32,013 nucleotides of DNA. Origin: Gammaproteobacteria bacterium (lineage in GTDB: Bacteria > Pseudomonadota > Gammaproteobacteria > Steroidobacterales > Woeseiaceae). The notes below the pieces were generated by a model, which worked only from the letters and a program-made list of their open reading frames with translations, was not told the origin of the DNA and made no database searches. Positions within the stretch are counted from its first letter, which is position 1, and every line of letters starts with the position of its first letter. The stretch lies in assembly GCA_030425905.1 (NCBI GenBank), contig JAUHZT010000021.1, forward strand, positions 1 to 32,013, read 5' to 3'. Of the stretch, positions 16,071 through 24,421 are shown piece by piece. A program made the position numbers and the translations under genes.

Positions 16071-16637
16071 TCATCGCAGCATCGCAGACACACCAGTGAA
16101 GTACGGGTGCAGAAATAGCACAAGCAAGAATATGATTGCACTGATAGCGATTCCTTTCATTTCCGCGCCTAATCCGGGGCCGGCCGGTAAGTCCCGAACT
16201 CCGTCACGATGAGTGATTAGTGCCATTTCAATCAAGGCCCATAGACCCAGCCCACCGAACAAGACCAACGCCCTGATAGTGCCATTGGTCAACAAATGAC
16301 TCACCGACCAGACGACAACGCCCAACAGCATTGGATGACGCACAAATCGCTTGATAATGGTCTGATAATTCGCAGCACCGAGAAGCAAAAATGAAATCAT
16401 CATCAGCGTGAAGCCAGCCGGCCGCGACCATGGGGGTAACACATAGAGGTATTGTTCAGGCGAAGATCGCCAGCCAACTACGATAATAACTATGGACGTC
16501 AATATGGCTATCGTAAAAACGGCGCGATAAGGGCTTGCGCCAAATTTGTCGATAACGCGTTGCCGGTATCCCGCGGCAAGAGAGGGAATCAGATGAACAA
16601 CAACCCAAAGCGCGACGCCAGCGACTAATGTACTCAT
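16071..16637 (-). CDS. NnrU-like integral membrane protein
   Basis: A 188-residue protein with about five to six hydrophobic segments and little soluble sequence. The segment RHPMLLGVVVWSVSHLLTNGTIRALVLFGGLGLWALIEM fits the NnrU / isoprenylcysteine-methyltransferase-like family, where RHP, the H-L-x-x-G/N-x motif and LFGG are typical (shown here as key residues over roughly positions 100-140). NnrU is linked to denitrification in some bacteria, but no nitrogen-oxide genes are nearby. The ATG at 16635-16637 is the natural start, and the region upstream to 16780 holds no gene. Confidence 0.75.
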   Translation of the reverse strand: MSTLVAGVALWVVVHLIPSLAAGYRQRVIDKFGASPYRAVFTIAILTSIVIIVVGWRSSPEQYLYVLPPWSRPAGFTLMMISFLLLGAANYQTIIKRFVRHPMLLGVVVWSVSHLLTNGTIRALVLFGGLGLWALIEMALITHRDGVRDLPAGPGLGAEMKGIAISAIIFLLVLFLHPYFTGVSAMLR

Positions 16638-16780
16638 GATCTTCTCACGTTATAAGTATTGCTGCTTATCCATTGGCTGCAAGTGACGGGCTGCTTTGAA
16701 TCAGAAGCAATTGCTTGTCAGTTTATCACCGAGGCAGCGGCTTTCGGCAAGAAGCACCTGCTAGCTCCACGAGGATCAGG

Positions 16781-17269
16781 CTATTTCACCGCTTCTAGCT
16801 CTTCCCAAAAGTTGATGCATGGTGTTTCTTTCATCATCCTTCTGACCATCTCTGCAAAGTCAGGATTGAAAAATGGGCTGCACATTTTCCAAAGCGCTCT
16901 CGCTCGCTTGGTTCCAAGGAGGAAGTAGATAACATCGCGATAACTTATCCATGTTTCTTCGTCCATAGCTCCACTTCTGTGCTGCAGCCATTCATGCTCG
17001 CGGGCGCGCATCTGACCAATAATCCAGAATTGCAGTTTTATCTTCTCCTCAAAACTGGGTGTTTCCTCTTGGGAAAACAAGCGCCCAAGTTCCGGGTGCT
17101 CGACAAATTTGTAGACACCGTTCTGGTCATTTGCGACCTGAGCCTGTCGCGACTCTGAACGCAAGAGTTCTGCGCCCTGGCGAACCTGTACGGTCAGGTA
17201 GATTAGTGTTACGACAATTACGATTACGCCGATGATATCGGCCAAATTTGCGTATTGCTCGAGCGTCAT
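16781..17269 (-). CDS. Small membrane-anchored protein of unknown function
   Basis: I do not recognise this gene with certainty. The 162 residues have one N-terminal hydrophobic helix (about residues 8-26, ADIIGVIVIVVTLIYLTVQV). This is followed by a charged, helical, probably cytoplasmic part rich in Trp and aromatic residues (REHEWLQHRSG, ETWISYRDVIYFLLG, FFNPDFAEMVRRMM). There are no catalytic motifs that I can name. The layout (N-terminal anchor, RQ-rich helix, EW and W-x-x-Y-R motifs) recalls uncharacterised proteins common in marine proteobacteria. It is flanked by stretches of about 110-140 bases without genes and is probably transcribed alone. Confidence 0.7.
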   Translation of the reverse strand: MTLEQYANLADIIGVIVIVVTLIYLTVQVRQGAELLRSESRQAQVANDQNGVYKFVEHPELGRLFSQEETPSFEEKIKLQFWIIGQMRAREHEWLQHRSGAMDEETWISYRDVIYFLLGTKRARALWKMCSPFFNPDFAEMVRRMMKETPCINFWEELEAVK

Positions 17270-17382
17270 GATTACCCCTTGAGTGCGTCAGCTTATTCTG
17301 GAAATACAATTCAGGCGCCTACAACTCAGTGTCCGCTTTGGGCTGCAGTTTCAACCGGTCGATGCGACACCTAAGCTCTAAC

Positions 17383-18876
17383 CTATAGAGCGAATGGCAG
17401 TGGCTCAAGCTCATCGATGCATCTGAGATCAAGATTGTCAACCGTAGCGGTTTCCAGGAAGGCCAACATAATCCTGTCGATGCACTCCGGATCGCTTACA
17501 TCAAAAGGCAGGTGCCCTGCATGTGGAACGATTACGACGCGGGAATTACTGAATCCCTGCGCTAGCTGTTCAGCATCCGACGGCGGCGTAATCGGATCTT
17601 GCTCGCCGGTAATCAGCAAAGCAGGGACAGTGGCTTCGACTGAGTGATCCAGGGCGATGGGATAAGTACCGGTTGGCCACAACTGACATGCGCGAATCTG
17701 CTGCACGACGCGGTAGTCGCCCAGGTAAGTGTCGCTGGTAAACGATTCAGTTTCCGTGGGATCAATCCGCGAGACATCGTCAGTACAGGTGAAACTAAGA
17801 TACGCACCCTCGGCGAAGAAGGGTGGCGGATTGGCGTCGGCAGGTAATGCCAACTCGAGGAAAGGATCGAAATCGCCTTGACTCGCTGCGTCCACAATCA
17901 ACGGCAATGACCTTGCGCGGTACGCGGAGTACATAGCAGACCGGAGCGCCTCGACAAAGACGTCTTTCCGGATTGTCATGTAGACACCACCGCCGAGGTC
18001 AGCATTCTCATAGTGATACACGAATGGCTCAGTCAGGCTATCTAGCAATGTTGTCCAGCGAACACGCAAATCCGGGTACGCTTGTCGACAGGCAGCCTGC
18101 GCCTCACAGTCGCTTAGAAGAAGGTCGAATGCCCGTTGAAATCCGGCCGCATGGTGGAGTGGCATCCTGTGTGTTGACGGTAGCGACCCGATTGCCGTCA
18201 GCGTACGGACATGTTCCGGGTAGCGGCGAATGTACTCCGTCGCGAGTCGAGTGCCATAACTGATTGCCTGCAGGTCAATCTTCGCGTAACCAAGCGCCTT
18301 GCGCACCATCTCGAGGTCATCTACGGCATTGCTGGTAGCGTACTGCCGCAGGTCCGCCCTGGACTCGAGACTTTCTCGGCATTTGATCACTTCGTCGGGA
18401 GGATACATCTCCCCTAGTTGGCGCTGTAGTGGAACACCGCGACCTTCAAGGAAACCACAGTGCAGTGGATTAGATCCGCCGGTGCCGCGAAGATCGACCA
18501 TCACCACATCATGCCGCTCGGCGTAAGCGGCCCCCTCGTTGAGGAAGAAGTCCTCACTCCCTGTTGCCGGTACGCCCGGGCCACCTTCAAGTACGAAGAG
18601 CGCAGCCGGCTTCACGCCGGATTTCTTTGCCGGCACCATAACGATATTCAGCTCAATCTGCCGGCCGTCGGGTCTTGAATAGTCTTCCGGCACAGGCAGC
18701 CGCCCACAACGCAGTTCACTGCGCGGCCCGGTTTCCGCACAGGGTGGCATGTGTAGCTCTGCAGGCCGCTTCTCGGGCGTACGGATGTTTCCGGACTCCT
18801 CGGTGCACCCGGCGGCGGCGAGCGTGCCCGCGATCGCCAAATGAAACAGGAAGACTGACGCTACTCTGGTGAGCAT
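17383..18876 (-). CDS. Alpha/beta hydrolase lipoprotein of the TAP/proline-iminopeptidase type
   Basis: Likely peptidase or esterase anchored in the envelope. From ATG 18876 the product has 497 residues, with a signal peptide and a lipobox-like LAAAGC (Cys24). Earlier in-frame ATGs at 18909 and 18981 would bury the signal; no start has a strong Shine-Dalgarno. The fold landmarks are the oxyanion segment VLEGGPGVPA, DVVMVDLRGTGGSNPL, the nucleophile in AISYGTRLATEYIRRYP, the acid in LLITGEQDPITPPSDA and the His in VPHAGHLPFD. The last part matches the TAP-like C-terminal domain. The nucleophile elbow is A-x-S-x-G instead of the usual G-x-S-x-G. The substrate is unknown. Confidence 0.82.
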   Translation of the reverse strand: MLTRVASVFLFHLAIAGTLAAAGCTEESGNIRTPEKRPAELHMPPCAETGPRSELRCGRLPVPEDYSRPDGRQIELNIVMVPAKKSGVKPAALFVLEGGPGVPATGSEDFFLNEGAAYAERHDVVMVDLRGTGGSNPLHCGFLEGRGVPLQRQLGEMYPPDEVIKCRESLESRADLRQYATSNAVDDLEMVRKALGYAKIDLQAISYGTRLATEYIRRYPEHVRTLTAIGSLPSTHRMPLHHAAGFQRAFDLLLSDCEAQAACRQAYPDLRVRWTTLLDSLTEPFVYHYENADLGGGVYMTIRKDVFVEALRSAMYSAYRARSLPLIVDAASQGDFDPFLELALPADANPPPFFAEGAYLSFTCTDDVSRIDPTETESFTSDTYLGDYRVVQQIRACQLWPTGTYPIALDHSVEATVPALLITGEQDPITPPSDAEQLAQGFSNSRVVIVPHAGHLPFDVSDPECIDRIMLAFLETATVDNLDLRCIDELEPLPFAL

Positions 18877-19016
18877 TGGATGCACTTTATTGCTCAACCA
18901 GATAGCCATAGCTAGCGTTCGATCCAAAGTCGAATAGTGTGCAAAACTTCGCCGCAATTCCGAGCGGCAGAAATGGGTCACAGGCCGTCAATATACCGCA
19001 AGTTTGCAGCGCAAAA

Positions 19017-19565
19017 CTAAGCCGCGTTTGGTCTGACGATCACGAAAATTGCGATACCGTAGGCGTACTCAACTAATGCCCCTATAAATGCACCAACAAT
19101 CACCGGTGCTTCGAAGAAGACCAAGGGTATGGCGACAATGACCAATGTTGCTCCGAAAGCCCAATAAATCCGCAACCCATAGAGTGTCGAAAATGTGAAG
19201 TACCGACCACCGATTACAAGCAACATTGCTGGGAAAAACCATTCGATCTTGTAGAGGCCGGCACCGATTGCAACGACTATCGAAAGCAACATCCAAATCG
19301 TGCTTTCGATTGCAAGTGGCGCCAGCGGGTTATGTTTGCTGTGCTTTCCCGATCTGCCTATGACCTTACACAACACCACCGATGCCGGAAATATCAACAT
19401 GCCGCCGAAAATCAACGTCAATACTCCGGCGTACGAGCTTACAAACGCCGCGGCCAACGCGGCGGCTAGCCAAGCCGTAGCCGAAGTAACTACACCAGTT
19501 GCTCCACTATAGTAGGCATTGCGCATATCTCGCTGCGCCTCGTCGATCGATTTCATCTTCTTCAT
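19017..19565 (-). CDS. DUF7010-like integral membrane protein
   Basis: A 182-residue membrane protein with about five to six hydrophobic segments after a charged N-terminus (MKKMKSIDEAQRDMRNAYYSGATGVVTS). The start D/E-x-x-R-x-A-Y-x-x-G followed by W-L-A-A and a long FGGMLIFP segment is what I recall of the DUF7010 family. I have no better functional hint. A second ATG three codons downstream is possible. The gene stands alone, with an intergenic region of more than 280 bases upstream that contains two inverted repeats. Confidence 0.65.
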   Translation of the reverse strand: MKKMKSIDEAQRDMRNAYYSGATGVVTSATAWLAAALAAAFVSSYAGVLTLIFGGMLIFPASVVLCKVIGRSGKHSKHNPLAPLAIESTIWMLLSIVVAIGAGLYKIEWFFPAMLLVIGGRYFTFSTLYGLRIYWAFGATLVIVAIPLVFFEAPVIVGAFIGALVEYAYGIAIFVIVRPNAA

Positions 19566-19639
19566 CCTACCGGTGGTTTGTGCGTAACAATGGAGGAATC
19601 TAACCCATCCAAAATGCGATTACGTAAATGTTTGCTTCG

Positions 19640-19654
19640 GGTCAACAGTTGACC
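19640..19654. promoter_or_regulatory. Perfect 15-bp palindrome, candidate operator
   Basis: GGTCAAC-A-GTTGACC lies in the 283-base region between the divergent DUF7010-like gene and the secreted hydrolase gene, 75 bases upstream of the former's start. Symmetry and position suggest a dimeric regulator site. No regulator gene is adjacent. Confidence 0.4.
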
Positions 19655-19785
19655 TCCATAATAACCGAAAACCAGTTATTCGACCCTCTCCTGTGCTATT
19701 CGAATCAGACGCAAATGGATGGCGTAGCGGAGCCTCAGGAATCGGCGAGGCCGGTAGGCAAGGAAATTATGCGCTCGAAAATGGT

Positions 19786-19804
19786 CGACCGCAGAATGCG
19801 GTCG
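19786..19804 (+). other. Strong hairpin in the hydrolase 5' region
   Basis: CGACCGCA-GAA-TGCGGTCG forms a perfect 8-bp stem with a three-base loop, followed by TTT, 45 bases before the chosen start of the hydrolase. It could be a leader hairpin, a weak terminator or a binding site. The short T-run makes a true terminator doubtful. Confidence 0.35.
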
Positions 19805-19848
19805 TTTCGTATCGAGAACCAATCCCATCTGATCATGTCGAAACGCGT

Positions 19849-20646
19849 ATGAAAGCACCCCTCCGGCTAATTTTAGTGCTCCTGATTTTGCAGGCCAGTG
19901 TTGCCATATCTGCTGCGAATGACGGTCCTGAAATTCAGCGTGGCCATGTTCACGTTGCAAGAACACCCGCTCAACTCGTCGACGGAAAGTCGCTGGAGGG
20001 TTTGTCGGACATTCACGATGTGGGCCGGGAAATTAGCTGGCAGATGTACGTGCCGGAGAACTATGATCCAGACGTTCCGGCAGGCCTGCTGGTTTTTGTA
20101 AGTCCGACCCCCAAGGGCTGGCTACCCAAAGCCTGGCGTCCGGTTCTTGATGAACACAATCTGATCATGATCAGTGCGGATATGTCTGGCAACGGGACGC
20201 GTACAAAGAAGCGGCTATTGCATGCAGCGCTGGCACCGTATGTCGCGGCCGAGCGCTACAGCATTGATCCTCAGCGAATCTATGTGTCGGGGTTTTCTGG
20301 AGGAGGGAAGGTGGCCAGCATTGCCGCTGTGCAGTTCGCAAACTTGTTTACCGGCGCGATTTACATTTGCGGCGTCGTTGCCTGGCCGGATGTTTCTGCC
20401 GACCAGTTGGCTTTGGCGAAGTCCCGGCGCTACGTGTTTATTACAGGAAGCGACGACTTCAATCGCAAACTGACTCGGCGCCTGTACGCAAAGTACGAAA
20501 AATCAGGGATGAATCATATCAGTCTGCTGACGATCCACGGAATGGCACACAACGTTCCGGGTGAGAAGCATTTTCGCGAAGCGATTCACTATCTTGAAGC
20601 TGACGATCATGCGACAGAGAACACTCCTGTAGCCGATAACCCGTAG
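19849..20646 (+). CDS. Secreted alpha/beta hydrolase, esterase/PHB-depolymerase-like
   Basis: A 265-residue exported hydrolase. ATG 19849 gives a proper signal peptide (MKAPLRLILVLLILQASVAISA, cleavage near ANDGP); the frame continues upstream but codes for an unlikely polar N-terminus. The mature part has VPENYDPDVPAGLLVFVSPTPKG, the nucleophile elbow YVSGFSGGGKVASI, a candidate Asp in FITGSDDFNR and the catalytic His in IHGMAHNVPG. The Tyr-Val-Ser-Gly-x-Ser-Gly-Gly pattern is typical of esterase/depolymerase families. The substrate is not evident. It converges on the DUF4397 gene, separated by its terminator. Confidence 0.8.
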   Translation: MKAPLRLILVLLILQASVAISAANDGPEIQRGHVHVARTPAQLVDGKSLEGLSDIHDVGREISWQMYVPENYDPDVPAGLLVFVSPTPKGWLPKAWRPVLDEHNLIMISADMSGNGTRTKKRLLHAALAPYVAAERYSIDPQRIYVSGFSGGGKVASIAAVQFANLFTGAIYICGVVAWPDVSADQLALAKSRRYVFITGSDDFNRKLTRRLYAKYEKSGMNHISLLTIHGMAHNVPGEKHFREAIHYLEADDHATENTPVADNP

Positions 20647-20673
20647 CATCCACATGGGTCATGTAGCGCCCAA

Positions 20674-20703
20674 AAAAAGAGGCCCCTGCTTGGAGCAGGG
20701 GCC
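20674..20703 (-). terminator. Rho-independent terminator of the DUF4397 gene
   Basis: GGCCCCTGC (20681-20689), loop TTGGA, and GCAGGGGCC (20695-20703) form a perfect 9-bp stem. On the minus strand the stem is followed by TCTTTTTTT, as expected of an intrinsic terminator 40 bases after the DUF4397 stop. The plus-strand side has no T-run, so it acts mainly on minus-strand transcripts. Confidence 0.9.
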
Positions 20704-20744
20704 CAAAGTGCTCAGTCTGGCTGTCAGGTAGCCACTGAGCTGGC

Positions 20745-22106
20745 TTATTCCGCGATTGCGAAATCGTCCAGAAGAATAAGTCCGAGCGCCGTTTCGCCGG
20801 GTAACGGATCCCTTGCAACGGCGGTATAGACTCCACCATCCGACACCTCGATAGACGCCGGTCCGATGGCCGCGGTCTTGCTACCTGTAGCGGTGACCGT
20901 TACATCGTAGTCACCGGCCGCAAGTGCGATGTAACCGGTGTTCGCCTTGAACGGGATAGAGGCGAGCGTTGGCATTTCGTTATTGATGTTGGCGCCAACC
21001 GCGGTAACGTAGATGTCCACTTCACCGGCACTGGGCGATGCATGCACAATTCTCACTTTGGCGTTGGTTGCCACCGGGCGTGGGTCGTCAGTGAGGATAA
21101 GTGGCTCGATGGCTGCGAGTTCACCAACCGCCAGTACCGAGTAGCGTTCGCCGGCCAGTAGCTCCAGGTCAACGGGACCAATCGCAACTGCACCCGGGTT
21201 GCCGGCAACGGTAACCGCTACTTCGTACGTTCCGCCTGCTACCTCCACGAAAGGTGTTGCCTCAGGAAATGCGAGGCTCGGTACGAGTACGCCACCATCG
21301 ACCAGTACGTCAACTTCTGGTGCGTCGGGAGACGCATGAACTACTTGCAGGGATGTCGGCGTGTCCATGTCCAGAATTTCGGCCGAGCCAGTGCCCGTCA
21401 GCGCTACGAGGCCAATGGGTGCATTGCCACCGCTTGTGTTGGGCAGCGCGGCTAGCGTCAGGTCGTCACCATCGTCTAGCGTCACTGTACCGGAATCGTA
21501 GACAACCGCCGCCGGGTCGCCGGATGCGGTTACGCGGATCTGGTAGTCGCCCGCTGCAACTTCAGCCGGCCCGATAGTTTCTTTGAAAGAGAATGTGCCA
21601 ACCGGTGCACTTGCCGTGAGATCGGCCCCGGGTGTTGTGACGAACACATCGACTTCCGGTGCTCCGGCAGCGCCATGCAGAACAAACAGTCGGGCTGAGC
21701 CTGCACTGACCGCAATATCGGGTTGGCTGATAACTACGGCTTCAATAGCGCTTGCTTCATTAACGGCGGCAATGGTGTAGATCGTATCGCCCGACAGGTC
21801 CAGATTCACTGGGCCAATAACCGTCGCTGTTCCACCTGGCAGTATTCCATCAACCTGTACAGAATGGGTGCCCTCATCGAGCACAAGCTGGCCGGAGCCT
21901 GTCTTGTAGTCTACGTCGCTTAGAACCTCGGCACCGTCGACCAGCACGTTTACAGCAGGTGCATCGGGCGATCCGTGCAGCACCTGCACCTTAAGCGTGG
22001 CAACTAGAGGCGGCTGAACAGCCTGTACGTTGTCATCGTCGTCATTGTCACAAGCGGCAAGCATTAGCATGCTGCAAATGACGAGGAACTTACTGGTGTG
22101 TTTCAT
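20745..22106 (-). CDS. Lipoprotein with four DUF4397 repeats
   Basis: A 453-residue lipoprotein. From ATG 22106 the signal [19 protein letters not shown] places the lipid on Cys19, followed by an acidic D/N spacer (DNDDDDN). The rest is four related ~100-residue beta-rich modules, each opening with a V-x-x-x-H-[GA]-[SA] ... [AG]-x-[VE]-V-[ND]-[VI] pattern ([52 protein letters not shown]) and ending in a YTIAAV/YSVLAV-like strand. DUF4397 proteins are cell-surface proteins of unknown, perhaps binding, function. The longer frame from 22154 lacks a signal peptide at its N-terminus. It is divergent from the two-component system. Confidence 0.88.
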   Translation of the reverse strand: MKHTSKFLVICSMLMLAACDNDDDDNVQAVQPPLVATLKVQVLHGSPDAPAVNVLVDGAEVLSDVDYKTGSGQLVLDEGTHSVQVDGILPGGTATVIGPVNLDLSGDTIYTIAAVNEASAIEAVVISQPDIAVSAGSARLFVLHGAAGAPEVDVFVTTPGADLTASAPVGTFSFKETIGPAEVAAGDYQIRVTASGDPAAVVYDSGTVTLDDGDDLTLAALPNTSGGNAPIGLVALTGTGSAEILDMDTPTSLQVVHASPDAPEVDVLVDGGVLVPSLAFPEATPFVEVAGGTYEVAVTVAGNPGAVAIGPVDLELLAGERYSVLAVGELAAIEPLILTDDPRPVATNAKVRIVHASPSAGEVDIYVTAVGANINNEMPTLASIPFKANTGYIALAAGDYDVTVTATGSKTAAIGPASIEVSDGGVYTAVARDPLPGETALGLILLDDFAIAE

Positions 22107-22193
22107 TTTCTGCCCCTTGGTTTTGGCTATCAGTTGAAGAGGCGTCAGTGTCACAGGCGTCGGGGGGCAAAGGGTCTCAGGCCTGTTTCAAAC

Positions 22194-22209
22194 TGTATCG
22201 AGATGTATC
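22194..22209 (+). promoter_or_regulatory. Tandem TGTATC repeat, candidate OmpR-family binding site
   Basis: TGTATC occurs at 22194-22199 and again at 22204-22209, exactly one helical turn apart, 52 bases before the response regulator start and within the divergent region to the DUF4397 gene. OmpR-family regulators bind such 10-bp direct repeats. It may be an autoregulatory site; no convincing -10/-35 pair could be assigned here. Confidence 0.4.
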
Positions 22210-22260
22210 AGGTAGCCATTGTTGTGTAACAGCCTTGGTAAGACGCGCTATCATCCCCGC

Positions 22261-22956
22261 ATGGCAAAAGTGCTGCTTATAGACGATGACCGGAAGCATT
22301 CGGAGTTGATGCAGGCGTATTTCAAGCGCTACGGCATCAATCTCATTTGTGCGTATGACTCGGTGCAAGGGCTTAAGAAGCTAAACCGGGAACAACCGGA
22401 CCTGTTGCTGCTCGATATCATGTTGCCGGGCAAGGACGGTTTCGAGATATGCCGGGAAGTCCGTAAGTTCAGCAATATACCTATTATCATGCTCACAGCA
22501 CGCGGCGATGTCATTGACCGGGTTTCAGGCCTGGAACTCGGTGCCGATGACTATGTGGGTAAACCTTTTGAGCCTCGTGAACTCGTCGCTCGCGTGCAAG
22601 CCGCACTGCGTCGTTCGGAACTGGCGGGTTCAACTATCGGTGCGCTGAACTTCGAAGGGCTTAGTATTGATACAGAACTTCGATCCGTCAGCGTCGACGG
22701 GCAAGCCGTGGACTTGACCTCAATGGAGTACGAGCTTCTTCTGATCCTTGCACGCAAGCAGGGGCGCAAGCTCTCACGTGATGACATTCTGAGCGAGTTG
22801 CGCGGCATCGATGCGGCTATCCTGACGCGAGCGGTGGATATCATGATCAGCCGCTTGCGCCACAAAATTGGCGATACGGCGAAGCCCCCAAGGTTCATCC
22901 AGACCATTTGGGGACGCGGTTACTCATTTGTTGGCATCCCGAGAGCTGATGCTTGA
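22261..22956 (+). CDS. OmpR/PhoB-family response regulator
   Basis: A 231-residue two-domain regulator. The receiver domain (1-~120) has the acidic pocket LLIDDD (Asp8-10), phospho-acceptor Asp52 in LLLLDIMLPGKDG, the Thr in MLTARGD and Lys in VGKPFEP. The C-terminal winged helix (about 135-228) has LTSMEYELLLILARKQG, ILTRAVDIMISRLRHKIG as recognition helix, and the wing IQTIWGRGYSFVG. It is most like the CpxR/RstA type. ATG 22261 fits the family; the frame extends 14 codons upstream without likeness. It overlaps the kinase gene by eight bases. Confidence 0.95.
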   Translation: MAKVLLIDDDRKHSELMQAYFKRYGINLICAYDSVQGLKKLNREQPDLLLLDIMLPGKDGFEICREVRKFSNIPIIMLTARGDVIDRVSGLELGADDYVGKPFEPRELVARVQAALRRSELAGSTIGALNFEGLSIDTELRSVSVDGQAVDLTSMEYELLLILARKQGRKLSRDDILSELRGIDAAILTRAVDIMISRLRHKIGDTAKPPRFIQTIWGRGYSFVGIPRADA

Positions 22957-24289
22957 GCGCCTCTCACATTCGCTGTCATTTCGGCTGTTACTTATTTTTG
23001 TCTTGCTGGGTGGCTTGTTCATTTTCGGCACCTTCAAGGCTGTGCAGCGCTTCTACAATAGTGACCAGATCCGCGGTCTGATCAGTGGCCATCTCTCATT
23101 GCACGTTAACTACGTACGTGAAGATATTGGTGTGCCGCCGCGTATAGATCGTGCGCTCACAATCACCAGGAAGGTGCCGGTTGATATTCGAATTCTCGGC
23201 CCGGACATGGACTGGGCATCCGATCCGGCATTTCCTCGCATCGAGAATCTGGATTTTGCGGCCAGCCCGAGATTCAGTGACAGTCCCGGCGCGTGGGCCG
23301 ACGAGTTGCAAGGTGTCGATTTTGCAGCGCAAGATAACCACGATTTCTTGCGCATACGCCAGGGCGGCTACGAGATCGCCGTTTCGACGCCCAGAATATC
23401 GGATGTGTCGGAAGGTCCCGGGTTGGTCCCGCTTGTTCTGGGGCTCGGGCTTTCTTTCCTGTTGCTGGCCTATCTCGCGGTTTCGTGGCTGTTTCGCCCG
23501 ATCCGGACGATCCGTGACGGTGCACGGCGCATTGGTAGCGGAAATTTTGATTTTCGAATAAAAAATGTACGTCGCGACCAGTTAGGTGACCTCGCAGCCG
23601 ATATAAACACGATGGCCGGCGATGTCCAGAGAATGCTCGATGCGAAGCGTGCGTTGTTGCTGGGAATCAGTCATGAGTTGCGCACACCGCTGTCGAGAAT
23701 GCGATTAACGCTCGAGTTTCTGGAGGATGATGAGAACGCTCGTGGTCTGAAAGAAGAAATCATCGAAATGGAGAAGATCGTTGCGGCATTGCTGGAGGCG
23801 GAGCGGCTGAACAGCTCGCACGCAGCGTTAGTGCGAAGCGACGTGTCTATAAACGAACTCGTGCGCAAGTTGCTGCAGGACTTTTTCCAGAAATCCGCGG
23901 ACCGCTTGCAGGTCGTTCTACCGGCGGACCCGCTCATCGTTTCCGTCGATGAGGCACGTATTGCCTTGTTGCTGAAGAACCTCATTAGCAACGCGCTCCG
24001 TTACTCACGGCGCGAGGATGGGCCGATAGATATTGTTGTTTCCCGCGAAGAAAACGAACTCATCATCAGGGTGAGTGATAACGGGCCGGGTATGTCCGCT
24101 GAGGAGGCTCGGCATATCGGCGAGCCTTTCTACCGAAGTGATGTGTCGCGGGCGCGCGAATCAGGAGGTACGGGGTTGGGATTGTACCTCGCGTCACTGG
24201 TGGTCAAGGCTCATGGTGGCAGTTTGCGACTGCTAGACACTCAAAAGCCCGGCGCCAGCTTCGAAGTCCGTATTCCGCTGGTACGGTAA
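22949..24289 (+). CDS. EnvZ/CpxA-like sensor histidine kinase
   Basis: A 446-residue inner-membrane kinase, partner of the preceding regulator. Layout: membrane helix at about 11-29, a periplasmic sensor region of ~130 residues (about 30-158) without a recognisable ligand domain, a second helix at about 160-182, and a HAMP domain (FRPIRTIRDGARRIGSGNFDFRI). A dimerisation H-box follows, with His242 in LGISHELRTPLSRMRL. The catalytic domain has the N-box LLKNLISNALRYS, G1 SDNGPGM, an F-box GEPFYR, and G2 GGTGLGLYLA. The ATG lies in the last codons of the regulator gene. The signal is unknown; the downstream lipid genes suggest membrane state or oxidative stress (inference). Confidence 0.94.
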   Translation: MLERLSHSLSFRLLLIFVLLGGLFIFGTFKAVQRFYNSDQIRGLISGHLSLHVNYVREDIGVPPRIDRALTITRKVPVDIRILGPDMDWASDPAFPRIENLDFAASPRFSDSPGAWADELQGVDFAAQDNHDFLRIRQGGYEIAVSTPRISDVSEGPGLVPLVLGLGLSFLLLAYLAVSWLFRPIRTIRDGARRIGSGNFDFRIKNVRRDQLGDLAADINTMAGDVQRMLDAKRALLLGISHELRTPLSRMRLTLEFLEDDENARGLKEEIIEMEKIVAALLEAERLNSSHAALVRSDVSINELVRKLLQDFFQKSADRLQVVLPADPLIVSVDEARIALLLKNLISNALRYSRREDGPIDIVVSREENELIIRVSDNGPGMSAEEARHIGEPFYRSDVSRARESGGTGLGLYLASLVVKAHGGSLRLLDTQKPGASFEVRIPLVR

Positions 24290-24334
24290 AGCTACACCGA
24301 AGTGCCTACCTGCAACACTGTGATCCCGGCAGTT

Positions 24335-24350
24335 TGTAAGCGAATGTAAC
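24335..24350 (+). promoter_or_regulatory. Tandem TGTAAG/TGTAAC repeat, CpxR-like box
   Basis: TGTAAG (24335-24340) and TGTAAC (24345-24350) are one helical turn apart; read as GTAAG-N5-GTAAC they resemble the CpxR consensus GTAAA-N5-GTAAA. The box ends 16 bases upstream of the predicted -35 of the lipid-gene promoter, a position typical for activation. The preceding genes encode a regulator of this class. Confidence 0.5.
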
Positions 24351-24366
24351 GAAACCACTTTCTCTA

Positions 24367-24395
24367 TTGTTGGCGGAAAACAGGCCTCGTATATT
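24367..24395 (+). promoter_or_regulatory. Predicted sigma-70 promoter of the lipid-modification genes
   Basis: TTGTTG (24367-24372), 17-base spacer, TATATT (24390-24395). The -10 is near consensus while the -35 is weak, consistent with a promoter that needs an activator. Transcription should begin near 24402, about 20 bases before the methyltransferase ATG. Confidence 0.55.
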
Positions 24396-24421
24396 GGTTG
24401 CTCACTATTCTGGAGGCTGCG

